Both the position numbers and the translations under genes were made by a program. From positions 62,001 through 126,000 of the forward strand of contig NZ_JASKMS010000019.1 in the NCBI RefSeq assembly GCF_030124145.1: 64,000 bases of DNA, read 5' to 3'. Shown piece after piece: positions 6,527 to 14,270 of this stretch; positions within the stretch are counted from its first letter, which is position 1, and each line of letters opens with the position of its first letter. The DNA is from Streptomyces sp. 378 (lineage in GTDB: Bacteria; Actinomycetota; Actinomycetes; Streptomycetales; Streptomycetaceae). The notes below the pieces were generated by a model, which did not search any database, was not told where the DNA came from, and saw nothing but the letters and a program-made list of their open reading frames with translations.

Positions 6527-7849
6527 ATGCTGGCCTCCCTCGGCACCATGTCCGAACTGGCCCGCCAACTCTCCGGCCTGGGCGGCTGCACGCACCCTGT
6601 GCGCCTCGACGGCCACCGCACCGAGTACGAGGTCAACACGGCAACCGGCGAGATCGGCAACGTCCTGCACCACCTGGACTCCGCCAACCTCCCCGCCGGC
6701 CGACTTCTCGTCCGCTGCAACAACCGCCGTGCCACCCGCTGCGCCGCCTGCGCCGAGACCTACCGCCGCGACACCTACCACCTGATCACCGCCGGACTGC
6801 GGGGCGGCAAAGGCACCCCCGAACAGGTCGGCACGCACCCGCGCGTCTTCGCCACCTTCACCGCCCCGAGCTTCGGCCCGGTCCACAACCGACCGTCCAG
6901 CGGCCGGAAATGTCGCTGCGGCACGCGCCACTCCGAGTCAGACTCCGCCCTGGGCACACCGCTCGACCCCGAGAGGTACGACTACGAAGCGGCCGTGCTC
7001 TGGAACGCCCACGCAGGGGCCCTCTGGCGCCGGTTCTCCATCTACCTCCGCCGTGAGGTCGCCAAGCGCGCCGGGCTCACCCAACGCGCCTTCGCTGACC
7101 ACGCGCGCATCTCCTTCGCCAAGGTTGCCGAGTACCAGAAGCGCGGCGCCGTCCACTTCCACGCGGTCATCCGCCTCGACGGACCGGAAGGCGGCGACAC
7201 ATCGCCTCCGGCCTGGGCGACGGCCGAGTTGCTGACGGATGCCATCCGCGCCGCGACCACCGCCGCACGCGTCACCGGACCGGAGGTCGACGGCCGGTCT
7301 CACACCTTCACCTTCGGCCGCCAACTCGACGTCCGCACGATCCGCTCCGCCGACTTCGACGACGGCCAGGAGCTGACCGAGCGTGCCGTGGCCGCGTACA
7401 TCGCCAAATACGCCACCAAAGGTGCGGAGACCGCGACCGGCACTCTGGACCGCCCGCTCCGCTTCCTCGCCGAGCTGGCACAGGCCCGGATCAGCGACCA
7501 TGCCCGCCACATGATCCGCACCGCCTGGAGCCTCGGCGCACGCCCCGAACTGGCAGACCTCCGGCTGCGGGCCTGGGCCCACATGCTCGGCTTCCGCGGC
7601 CACTTCTCCACCAAGTCCCGCCGCTACTCCACCACCCTCGGCGCTCTCCGTGACGCCCGGGCCGAATGGCGCCGTGCCCAAGCGGTCTCGGCCACCGACC
7701 TGAATGAGGGCGAAACCACGCTCGTCCTCGCCCACTGGGTCTTCGCCGGAACCGGCCTGAGTAACGGCGAGGCCTGGCTCGCTGCGTCCCTCGAACCCGC
7801 CGCCGGAACGGAAGGAGAACCGACATGGACGCCCGCCGCGACGAGCTGA
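6527..7849 (+). CDS. RepSA-like rolling-circle replication initiator
   Basis: A 440-residue initiator of the RepSA type used by AICEs. Cys pairs CNNRRATRCAACAETYR near residues 64-80 and CRCG near 128 look like zinc-binding sites. The HFHAVIRLDG segment near residue 208 fits the metal-binding His-hydrophobic-His motif of HUH endonucleases. The start is uncertain: ATG 6527 has only a weak SD (GGCGGA), while a strong SD AAAGGAAG at 6473-6480 precedes in-frame ATC codons at 6485 and 6488. True translation could start at one of these and add 13 to 14 residues. The 3' end overlaps xis by 25 nt. Confidence 0.85.
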   Translation: MLASLGTMSELARQLSGLGGCTHPVRLDGHRTEYEVNTATGEIGNVLHHLDSANLPAGRLLVRCNNRRATRCAACAETYRRDTYHLITAGLRGGKGTPEQVGTHPRVFATFTAPSFGPVHNRPSSGRKCRCGTRHSESDSALGTPLDPERYDYEAAVLWNAHAGALWRRFSIYLRREVAKRAGLTQRAFADHARISFAKVAEYQKRGAVHFHAVIRLDGPEGGDTSPPAWATAELLTDAIRAATTAARVTGPEVDGRSHTFTFGRQLDVRTIRSADFDDGQELTERAVAAYIAKYATKGAETATGTLDRPLRFLAELAQARISDHARHMIRTAWSLGARPELADLRLRAWAHMLGFRGHFSTKSRRYSTTLGALRDARAEWRRAQAVSATDLNEGETTLVLAHWVFAGTGLSNGEAWLAASLEPAAGTEGEPTWTPAATS

Positions 7850-8019
7850 TGACCGTTCGCCAAGTCCTGGATGAGCTGGGCGGTGTCTCCCGTCGGACGT
7901 TCTACCGCTGGCGAGAACTGGGGTACGGGCCAGCCGCATTCAAGCTGCCCAACGGAGAGCTGCGGGTTTGGCGGAGTGACTTCAACACATGGCTGCGACA
8001 GCTGGAGGAAGCGGCGTGA
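7825..8019 (+). CDS. Excisionase-like HTH protein (Xis)
   Basis: A 64-residue protein with GGAAGGAG before ATG 7825. MTVRQVLDELGGVSRRTFYRWRELG is a MerR/AlpA-type helix-turn-helix, followed by a beta wing (GELRVWRSDF). Such proteins bind att DNA and steer the integrase toward excision. It overlaps the end of rep by 25 nt and shares GTGA with the int start. The rep-xis-int order of pSAM2-type elements is thus preserved as one coupled transcript. Confidence 0.85.
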   Translation: MDARRDELMTVRQVLDELGGVSRRTFYRWRELGYGPAAFKLPNGELRVWRSDFNTWLRQLEEAA

Positions 8020-9389
8020 AGTCTCTCGATGTGAAGGTCTGGGGAGTCCGTAAGCGGGACACCAAAACGCCCTCGTATGGTGTCCGCTGGTCCGTCGCAG
8101 GCAATGTCTTCTCGGAGTCCTTCCGCACCAAGGCACTCGCCGACCACTACCGCACGAAGCTCATGCGTGCCATGCGCGACGGCGAGGAGTTCGACACGGA
8201 GTCGGGGCTCCCGGCCTCGATGGAAGAGAAGAAGTCAGCCGTGTCGTGGTACGCCTTCGCCCTCAGGTACCTCGCCATGAAATGGCCTCATGCCGCCCCC
8301 AACACACGGGACGGCATCAACGAAGCCCTCACCAGCGTGACGCTGGGACTCCTCGACGAGCGCGCCGGACGACCATCCGACGAGGAAATCCGCAGAGCAC
8401 TGCGAAACTGGGCCTTCGTTCTGCCGGGACCCGATGAACGAGAAGTTCCGGACGACGTGCGGAACGTTCTCCACTGGGTGTCCAAGGCATCCCGGCCGCT
8501 CGCCGATCTCGCTGAAGCGGCCACGGCTCGCACGGTTCTGGACTCGTTGAAGCTCAAGCTCGACGGCACGGCAGCAGCGGCGGAGACCGTGCGGCGCAAG
8601 CGTCGGACGCTTGTCAATGCCGCGAACTACGCCGTCGACCTGGGGGAGCTGCGTGAGAACCCCATCACGGCTGTCCGCTGGCAGAAGCCGAAGGTGTCCA
8701 CCCAGGTCGATCCGCGGGTTGTCGCCAACCCGGAGCAGGCACGGAACCTCCTGGCGGCGGTTTCCTACGTGGGCGGGTACCGGCGTGCTCGTGGTCGTCG
8801 CCTCGTGGGTCTGTTCGCTGCCATGTACTTCGGTGGCCTGCGGCCGGCGGAAGCGGTGGGCCTAGTCGAGACGGACCTGAAGCTTCCCAAGCAGGGCTGG
8901 GGCTCGGCGCTGCTCCACCGGACCCGTCCGTCTGTCGGCAAGCAGTGGACTGACTCGGGGAAGACCCATGACGACCGCGGGCTGAAGAACCGGCCGACCG
9001 AGGACGTGAGGCGGGTGCCGATCCCGCCTCACCTCGTAGCCGTGCTCCGCGAGCACCTGGCCACCTTCGGCACGGCGGACGACGGACGGCTGTTCTTCAG
9101 CGAGAAGGGCTCGGTCGTCCCGTCCTCGACCTACTACCGCGTGTGGCAGGAAGCTCGGCTCCTCGCGCTTCCACCGGCCGTCGCGGCCTCGCCGCTCGCG
9201 AGTCGGCCGTACGACCTCCGGCACTCGGCGCTGTCGACGTGGCTCAACGCCGGTGTCGACCCCACCGAGGTGGCCGAGCGCGCCGGCAACAGCGTGGAGG
9301 TCCTGCTGACCCGCTACGCCAAGTGCCTCGACGGGCGGCAGGACGTCGCCAACCGGCGCATCGAGGACCTACTTCGCGAATACGAGTGA
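8016..9389 (+). CDS. Tyrosine recombinase (AICE integrase)
   Basis: A 457-residue site-specific recombinase started at GTG 8016, which overlaps the xis stop. GGAGGA at 8004-8009 is its SD. The catalytic C-terminal half has the first Arg in YFGGLRPAEA, the YDLRHSAL box (Arg about 402) and the nucleophilic Tyr in LTRYAKCL (about residue 434). The first His of the usual HxxR box is Tyr here and the usual LGH is AGN. Both changes are seen in related actinobacterial integrases. It should catalyse integration into the tRNA-Arg gene. A hairpin terminator follows at 9408-9436. Confidence 0.92.
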   Translation: MKSLDVKVWGVRKRDTKTPSYGVRWSVAGNVFSESFRTKALADHYRTKLMRAMRDGEEFDTESGLPASMEEKKSAVSWYAFALRYLAMKWPHAAPNTRDGINEALTSVTLGLLDERAGRPSDEEIRRALRNWAFVLPGPDEREVPDDVRNVLHWVSKASRPLADLAEAATARTVLDSLKLKLDGTAAAAETVRRKRRTLVNAANYAVDLGELRENPITAVRWQKPKVSTQVDPRVVANPEQARNLLAAVSYVGGYRRARGRRLVGLFAAMYFGGLRPAEAVGLVETDLKLPKQGWGSALLHRTRPSVGKQWTDSGKTHDDRGLKNRPTEDVRRVPIPPHLVAVLREHLATFGTADDGRLFFSEKGSVVPSSTYYRVWQEARLLALPPAVAASPLASRPYDLRHSALSTWLNAGVDPTEVAERAGNSVEVLLTRYAKCLDGRQDVANRRIEDLLREYE

Positions 9390-9407
9390 GGCGCGCTGCA
9401 CTCCACC

Positions 9408-9436
9408 GAGGCCCCGGGCATCTTGTCCGGGGCCTC
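9408..9436 (+). terminator. Terminator after int
   Basis: GAGGCCCCGG and CCGGGGCCTC form a 10-bp stem with a 9-nt loop, 19 nt after the int stop. There is no clear T tract, as is usual in Streptomyces. Confidence 0.7.
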
Positions 9437-9496
9437 TCTCGTCTTGAGCCCTACCTGCTGCGACGCTTTCGAGTGGAGATCAGACGAGGGGGGCTC

Positions 9497-10351
9497 GTGG
9501 AGCTGAAGGTCACGCGCTGGAAGCGGTACGGACATGATCGCCTGTACGCGAACCTGCCGGATGGCACTGCTGTTGGCTGGGTGGACGTGAGGACGGGGGA
9601 CATTACGGTCTTGGTCCCCGAGTATCGCGACGACGTGATCGTCGTGTTGACGCACCACTTACGGGACAGTCCTGAGCCGGTCTCGCCACAGGAGGCGTTT
9701 GAAGCTGAAGCCCGCCCGTTGCTGCCGCCTCTGACGCCGGCAGACGACTTGTCCACCAACCGTCCCGGTGAATCCCTCCGTGATCTGCTCGCCGAGTCCG
9801 GCCCAGGCCTCATCGAGCGAGTCGTCTCATTGCTTCTGCGGCGCCCCACGGAGTGGGACTCGTGGCGTAAGGGTCTGGCGGGGGAGAGGAGAGTGGGAGC
9901 CGAGCTGAACCGCTTGGCGCGGCGCGGGTGGCGGGTCTTGCATTCCATCCCGCTCGCCAACAATGTGGATGTCGATCATTTGCTGATCGGGCCCGGCGGG
10001 GTATTCAGCATCAATACGAAGCACCACCACAACAGGGCCGTATGGGTCGGCGACGATGCTGTGAAAGTCGATCACGGAAAGCCGGCGCCCTACGCACGTA
10101 AGAGCCGAGCGGAGGCCAAGCGAGTCGTCCGGGTGCTTGAGCACTACTGCGACTTTCCCGTGCCGGTCGAGCCAGTACTTGTCTTTGTCGGCGTCGCCGA
10201 CCTCAAGGTGGTTGCCACGCAACTCAACGTCCGGGTGTACCAGGAGCGCCAAGTATCGGCTCTGGCCCCGCTCTCAGGGGTGCTGACCGCCGAGCAGGTA
10301 GAGCAGGTGTACAGCGTCGCTCGCCATCGCCAGGCCTGGAGCAAGGCTTGA
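9497..10351 (+). CDS. NERD-domain (nuclease-related) protein
   Basis: A 284-residue protein started at GTG 9497, just after GAGGGGGG. The N-terminal about 115 residues are unassigned, with a VGWVDVRTGDITVL segment. The C-terminal part matches a NERD domain: GLAGERRVGAEL, NNVDVDHLLIGPGGVFSINTK, with the Glu, Asp and Lys of a PD-(D/E)xK-like nuclease site. NERD proteins are poorly characterised and several lie in mobile or defence-linked loci. It sits between int and the tRNA, so it is probably AICE cargo with its own promoter. Confidence 0.75.
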   Translation: MELKVTRWKRYGHDRLYANLPDGTAVGWVDVRTGDITVLVPEYRDDVIVVLTHHLRDSPEPVSPQEAFEAEARPLLPPLTPADDLSTNRPGESLRDLLAESGPGLIERVVSLLLRRPTEWDSWRKGLAGERRVGAELNRLARRGWRVLHSIPLANNVDVDHLLIGPGGVFSINTKHHHNRAVWVGDDAVKVDHGKPAPYARKSRAEAKRVVRVLEHYCDFPVPVEPVLVFVGVADLKVVATQLNVRVYQERQVSALAPLSGVLTAEQVEQVYSVARHRQAWSKA

Positions 10352-10512
10352 GCCCGTGTCCCGCAGAGGGGTGCCGGGCGTTCCCCTGGCTACTGCGGGC
10401 TCCCGTCCTTTTGCGGACGTCACCTGCGGCGATGCTCCAAGATCCCGTCCACGCCTCGTCCACAGCCCCCGACATACGGCCGCTCCGGGCCGCACACGCC
10501 TGCACATACGCG

Positions 10513-10552
10513 AAGACCCCGCACTCAGCGTTTCCGCTGATGACGGGGTCTT
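10513..10552 (-). terminator. Terminator downstream of tRNA-Arg
   Basis: AAGACCCCG and CGGGGTCTT enclose an inner TCAGCG-TTTC-CGCTGA stem, making a long two-part hairpin. It lies 18 nt past the tRNA 3' end on the minus strand and may also stop transcripts from the NERD gene. Confidence 0.75.
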
Positions 10553-10570
10553 TAGGCACCTCATACAGGG

Positions 10571-10642
10571 TGCCCCCGGCAGGATTCGAACCTGCGCACA
10601 CGGCTCCGGAGGCCGTTGCTCTATCCCCTGAGCTACGGGGGC
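10571..10642 (-). tRNA. tRNA-Arg (anticodon CCG)
   Basis: The reverse strand folds into a full cloverleaf of 72 nt. The acceptor arm GCCCCCG pairs with CGGGGGC and the discriminator base is A. The anticodon loop is CTCCGGA, giving CCG for codon CGG. The T arm is GCAGG-TTCGAAT-CCTGC. CCA is not encoded. The 3' half, at the low-coordinate side, faces the AICE and is the expected attachment site. The tRNA appears intact, as the element normally restores the 3' end on integration. Confidence 0.95.
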
Positions 10643-10793
10643 GTGTTCGTCGCGTTGCTCGCGGCGACGGGTAGAACACTACCAGCTCCCTCGGGGTGGT
10701 CATGAACGGGTTTCCGCTGTCAGGGGCAGGGGTGCGGGTCGTTCGTGCGGGGTGGAAGTGGGGAAAACCGGGACGCGATGGCCGGGGCCGACC

Positions 10794-10806
10794 TACTCTC
10801 GAGTTG
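10794..10806 (+). promoter_or_regulatory. -10 box for leaderless response-regulator gene
   Basis: TACTCT at 10794-10799 fits the TAnnnT -10 pattern, and +1 would fall on the G of GTG 10806. No SD is present. No convincing -35 was seen. Confidence 0.4.
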
Positions 10807-11270
10807 TGCCAGGCGCGTCGGGCCGGGTGCTTGTTGTGGACGACAACAAGGTCATCCGGCAGTTGATCAGGGTCAACCTCGAGCTTGAGGGGCTGGAGGT
10901 CGTGACCGCGGCCGATGGTGCCGAGTGTCTCGAAGTCGTGCATCAGGTGCGGCCCGATGTCGTGACCCTCGACGTCGTCATGCCGCGACTGGACGGGCTC
11001 CGGACCGCCGCTCGGCTCCGGGCCGATCCGCGGACCCGGGACGTGCCCCTCGCCATCATCAGCGCCTGCGGCCACCATGAGATCGAGGCCGGGCTCGAGG
11101 TGGGCGTCGATGCCTTCCTCGCCAAGCCCTTCGAGCCCGCCGAACTCGTGCACATGGTGGGAAAGTTGGTCGAGCGGGCCCGAGGCGGGGGCCGGGAGTG
11201 CGGCGGTGGTCCCGGCGTCGGCGGCGATGGCGCCCAGGTGAAGGAAGTGGATCTGCCCGCCGTGCCGTAG
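10806..11270 (+). CDS. Orphan single-domain response regulator
   Basis: A 154-residue protein made of one receiver domain (residues about 6-120) and a Gly-rich tail with no DNA-binding domain. Acidic VVDDN is at 10-14, the phosphoacceptor Asp is about 56 (TLDVVMP), the conserved Ser replaces Thr in IISACG, and Lys is in LAKPF. No kinase gene is adjacent. GTG 10806 is chosen because a TACTCT box would place transcription start at this codon; an in-frame upstream ORF to 10752 lacks an SD. The output is unknown: proteins of this type can act by protein-protein contact. Confidence 0.85.
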   Translation: MPGASGRVLVVDDNKVIRQLIRVNLELEGLEVVTAADGAECLEVVHQVRPDVVTLDVVMPRLDGLRTAARLRADPRTRDVPLAIISACGHHEIEAGLEVGVDAFLAKPFEPAELVHMVGKLVERARGGGRECGGGPGVGGDGAQVKEVDLPAVP

Positions 11271-11373
11271 GCGGGTGGGACCTCCGCAGCCCACAACGGG
11301 CGTCGCGTCCATATCGCGGACCGTGCCGAAACCGGCTCGCATACCCACCCCCTTCCTCCCATACGCTTGTCCC

Positions 11374-12705
11374 GTGACCCCCGTCGAGCTCTCCCGCACC
11401 GTGCTGCACGCCGTGCGTCGCGCTGTCGACGAGGGCGAGCTCAGCGTGACCGTGCCGGAGCGGGCCGTGGTCACTCCGCCCGGCCCCGGGGGCTGCGGCG
11501 ACTACGCCACCAGCATCGCCCTCCAGCTGGCCCGTGCCGCGGGTGAGCCGCCGCACCGTGTGGCCGAGATCCTGCGGGCGCGGCTCGTGGACGAGCAGCG
11601 CATCGACGACGTCGTCGTCACCGGGCCCGGGTTCCTCAACTTCAGCCTCGAGCGCACCGCCGCCGCCGACCTCGTCGAGGAGATCCTGCGGCGCGGACGG
11701 TCCTACGGCCACGCCCGGGAGTTCAGCGGGAACATCGTCCGGCTCCTGTGCCCGGCGGAGGTGCGTGCCCTTGTCGTCGCGGACGCCGTCGCCCGTGTGG
11801 TGCGCAGCCAGGGTGATGCCGTTCGTGTGGAGTGTGAGGGACGTCCCGCCCCCGAGTGGGAGTCCCTCGTCGGCGCGGACGCCGTCGCCCCTGTGGTGCG
11901 TCCCGCCCCTGTGCGGGAGTCCGTGCTCGCCGTGGACCGCGGCGCCGGTGAGCGGCCCCACGCGCTCGCCGACCGCCCCGTCACCGACCACCCCCGCACC
12001 GTCCGTCCCGTTCCCGCCCCCACGGATCCCGTGCCCCTCGGCCGGGATGCCGAGCGCCCCGTCACCGTCCGTCCCGTTCCCGGCCCCGTGGATCCCGTGC
12101 CCCTCGGCCGGGATGCCGAGCGCCCCGTCATCGACCGCCCCGTTCCCGGCCCCGCGGATCCCGTGCCCCTCGGCCGGGATGCCGAGCGCCCCGTCATCGA
12201 CCGCCCCGTCACCCTCCGCCCCGCCCCCGCCCCCGCCGACCCCCTGCTCCTCGGTCGGGACGCCGGCCGCTGGGCTCTGCTGTACCCCGCCGTCCATGAC
12301 CGGCCCCGGATCCCCGGGGATCACCTCGTCCAGCGGGAGAGCAATCCCCTCTTCCGCGTCCGGTACGCCCACGCCCGCACCCGGGCCCTCCTGCGCAACG
12401 CCGCCGACCTCGGCTTCCACCCCGAGCCCGGTCCCGTGAGCGAAGCGGAAGCGCTGCTCGCCGTACTCGGCGATCATCCCCGCGTGCTCGCCGCCACCGC
12501 CACGCATCACACCCCCGACCGCCTGGCCCGGCACCTCCTCGCTGTCGCCGATGCCGCGATGCCCCTGTTCCCCACCGTGCTGCCCCTCGGTGAGGAGAAA
12601 CCCTCGGCCGCCCACCGTGCCCGGCTCGCGCTCGCCGAAGCCGCCGGGACGGTGCTGGCCGGCGGCCTGTCCCTGCTCGGCATCGACGCTCCCGACCATC
12701 TCTGA
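11374..12705 (+). CDS. nrtL: ArgS-related anticodon-binding protein (NrtL) without catalytic core
   Basis: A 443-residue protein. Residues 1-110 resemble the ArgS N-terminal Add-1 domain (TPVELSRTVLHAVRRAVDEGE, then VTGPGFLNFSL). The last about 130 residues resemble the DALR anticodon-binding domain (FRVRYAHARTRALLRNAADLG). The HUP catalytic domain with HIGH and KMSKS is missing. Its place is taken by a short linker and three 22-residue repeats with PVPLGRDAERPV. It cannot aminoacylate by the normal route. It may bind tRNA, and a tRNA-Arg gene lies 0.7 kb upstream. GTG 11374 is directly at the predicted start of transcription (TACGCT at 11362-11367). lysA follows 16 nt after the stop. Confidence 0.8.
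   Translation: MTPVELSRTVLHAVRRAVDEGELSVTVPERAVVTPPGPGGCGDYATSIALQLARAAGEPPHRVAEILRARLVDEQRIDDVVVTGPGFLNFSLERTAAADLVEEILRRGRSYGHAREFSGNIVRLLCPAEVRALVVADAVARVVRSQGDAVRVECEGRPAPEWESLVGADAVAPVVRPAPVRESVLAVDRGAGERPHALADRPVTDHPRTVRPVPAPTDPVPLGRDAERPVTVRPVPGPVDPVPLGRDAERPVIDRPVPGPADPVPLGRDAERPVIDRPVTLRPAPAPADPLLLGRDAGRWALLYPAVHDRPRIPGDHLVQRESNPLFRVRYAHARTRALLRNAADLGFHPEPGPVSEAEALLAVLGDHPRVLAATATHHTPDRLARHLLAVADAAMPLFPTVLPLGEEKPSAAHRARLALAEAAGTVLAGGLSLLGIDAPDHL
11998..12222 (+). repeat. 66-bp in-frame tandem repeats inside nrtL
   Basis: The sequence GATCCCGTGCCCCTCGG starts at 12025, 12091 and 12157, an exact 66-bp period, with degenerate half units on both sides. Each unit encodes 22 residues built around PVPLGRDAERPV. 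The copies are nearly identical at the DNA level, which suggests recent expansion and probable length variation. Confidence 0.85.
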
Positions 12706-12721
12706 GAGACACGTACAGATC

Positions 12722-14113
12722 ATGAGCCGTTCCGCACACCCCGCCGGGCCCCGTCACGCCGATGTCCTTCCCGAGGGCCACTACTCCGCTCCGCCCGCCG
12801 ACCTCAACGCGCTGGACCCCAAGGTGTGGGCCCAGACCGTGGCGCGTGACGAGGACGGTGTCGTGACCGTCGGCGGGATTCCCGTCACCCGGCTCGCCGA
12901 GGAGTTCGGCACCCCCGCCTACGTCCTGGACGAGGCCGACTTCCGGGCTCGCGCGCGGGCCTGGCGCACCGCCTTCGGGGCCGACGCCGACGTCTTCTAC
13001 GCCGGCAAGGCGTTCCTCTGCCGTGCCGTCGTGCGCTGGCTCGACGAGGAAGGGCTGAACGTCGACGTCTGCTCCGGCGGTGAGCTGGCCACCGCCCTGT
13101 CCGCCGGCTTGCCCGCCGAGCGCATCGCCTTCCACGGCAACAACAAGTCCGTCGACGAGATCGCCCGGGCCGTGGAGGCCGGTGTGGGGCACATCGTGCT
13201 CGACTCCTTCCAGGAGATCGTGCGTGTCGCCCACATCGCGCAGGGCCTCGGGAAGCGGCAGAAGGTGCTCATCCGGATCACCGTCGGTGTCGAGGCGCAC
13301 ACCCACGAGTTCATCGCCACGGCCCACGAGGACCAGAAGTTCGGCATCCCGCTGGCCGGCGGGCAGGCCGCCGAGGCCGTGCGGCGGGCGCTGCAGCTCG
13401 ACGGTCTGGAGCTCGTCGGCATCCACAGCCACATCGGGTCGCAGATCTTCGACATGTCCGGGTTCGAGGTCGCCGCCCACCGGGTGGTCTCGCTGCTGAA
13501 GGCCGTTCGCGACGAGCACGGCGTCGAGTTGCCCGAGATCGACCTCGGCGGCGGTCTCGGCATCGCGTACACGAGTGACGACGACCCGCGCGAGCCGCAC
13601 GAGATCGCGAAGGCACTCACCGAGATCGTCACGCGCGAGTGCGAGGCCGCCAGGCTCCGCACGCCCCGTATCTCCGTCGAGCCGGGGCGGGCCGTCGTCG
13701 GGCCGACCGCGTTCACGCTGTACGAGGTCGGCACCGTCAAGCCGCTCGACGGGCTGCGCACCTACGTGTCCGTCGACGGCGGCATGTCGGACAACATCCG
13801 CACCGCGCTGTACGACGCCGAGTACAGCGTCGCGCTGGTCTCCCGCACCTCGGACGCCGAGCCGATGCTGGCCCGCGTCGTCGGCAAGCACTGCGAGAGC
13901 GGGGACATCGTGGTCAAGGACGCGTTCCTGCCGTCCGACCTGGCGCCGGGTGACCTCGTCGCGGTACCGGCCACCGGCGCGTACTGCCGGTCGATGGCCA
14001 GCAACTACAACCACGTGCTCCGCCCGCCGGTCGTCGCCGTCGACGGTGGCGAGGCCCGGGTGATCGTCCGCCGGGAGACGGAGGAGGACCTGCTGCGTCT
14101 CGACGTCGGCTGA
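12722..14113 (+). CDS. lysA: Diaminopimelate decarboxylase
   Basis: A 463-residue PLP enzyme that converts meso-diaminopimelate to L-lysine, the last step of lysine synthesis. The PLP Lys is in FYAGKAFL near residue 98. HSHIGSQ, the phosphate-binding DLGGGLGIAY, EPGRAVVG and the C-terminal CESGD active-site Cys motif follow in the expected order. The length is normal for the fold-III alanine-racemase-like family. It follows nrtL by 16 nt, likely in one transcript, and heads the lysA-hom-thrC-thrB group that shares aspartate-family precursors. The upstream SD is weak (GAGAGA). Confidence 0.96.
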   Translation: MSRSAHPAGPRHADVLPEGHYSAPPADLNALDPKVWAQTVARDEDGVVTVGGIPVTRLAEEFGTPAYVLDEADFRARARAWRTAFGADADVFYAGKAFLCRAVVRWLDEEGLNVDVCSGGELATALSAGLPAERIAFHGNNKSVDEIARAVEAGVGHIVLDSFQEIVRVAHIAQGLGKRQKVLIRITVGVEAHTHEFIATAHEDQKFGIPLAGGQAAEAVRRALQLDGLELVGIHSHIGSQIFDMSGFEVAAHRVVSLLKAVRDEHGVELPEIDLGGGLGIAYTSDDDPREPHEIAKALTEIVTRECEAARLRTPRISVEPGRAVVGPTAFTLYEVGTVKPLDGLRTYVSVDGGMSDNIRTALYDAEYSVALVSRTSDAEPMLARVVGKHCESGDIVVKDAFLPSDLAPGDLVAVPATGAYCRSMASNYNHVLRPPVVAVDGGEARVIVRRETEEDLLRLDVG

Positions 14114-14180
14114 GTGAGCAGGCGTGAGCGACGGGCGGCGGAAGATCTCCTGCCTGTCGCCCCCGCGAAATGAAATTGAT

Positions 14181-14229
14181 GTCTCACGATCCGGACCGGG
14201 GGCAGAAACCCCCGTCCGGTGAGTGAGAC
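14181..14229 (+). terminator. Long interrupted hairpin between lysA and hom
   Basis: Three stacked stems share one loop: GTCTCAC with GTGAGAC, CCGGAC with GTCCGG, and GGGGG with CCCCC around CAGAAA. The hairpin ends about 40 nt before the hom start and has no T run. It could end the lysA transcript or act as an attenuator or processing site in the hom leader. Confidence 0.6.
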
Positions 14230-14270
14230 TGGTGGCACCGTAGACGGTGAAGAGGAAACGAGGTCGGATG

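Larger units (their letters stand above)
1..10605. mobile_element. Right part of an AICE (integrative conjugative element)
   Basis: Gene content seen in order is GntR regulators, an FtsK/SpoIIIE translocase, Spd-type small membrane proteins, a RepSA-like initiator, Xis and a tyrosine integrase. This is the standard set of actinomycete integrative and conjugative elements, which move double-stranded DNA with one FtsK-like protein and replicate by rolling circle. The right boundary is placed in the 3' half of the tRNA-Arg gene because AICEs normally integrate there and this 3' end faces the integrase. The exact core site is inferred. The left end and second att copy are not in the window: no second copy of the tRNA 3' half was seen before base 10,571. 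Confidence 0.85.

Noticed and set aside
11998..12222. CRISPR-like periodic repeat
   Set aside because: The period is 66 bp with no unique spacers, and the units are in frame with the surrounding protein: it is a coding tandem repeat.
14114..14270. Threonine attenuator leader peptide before hom
   Set aside because: No short frame rich in Thr or Ile codons was found in the leader, so only the hairpin is reported.
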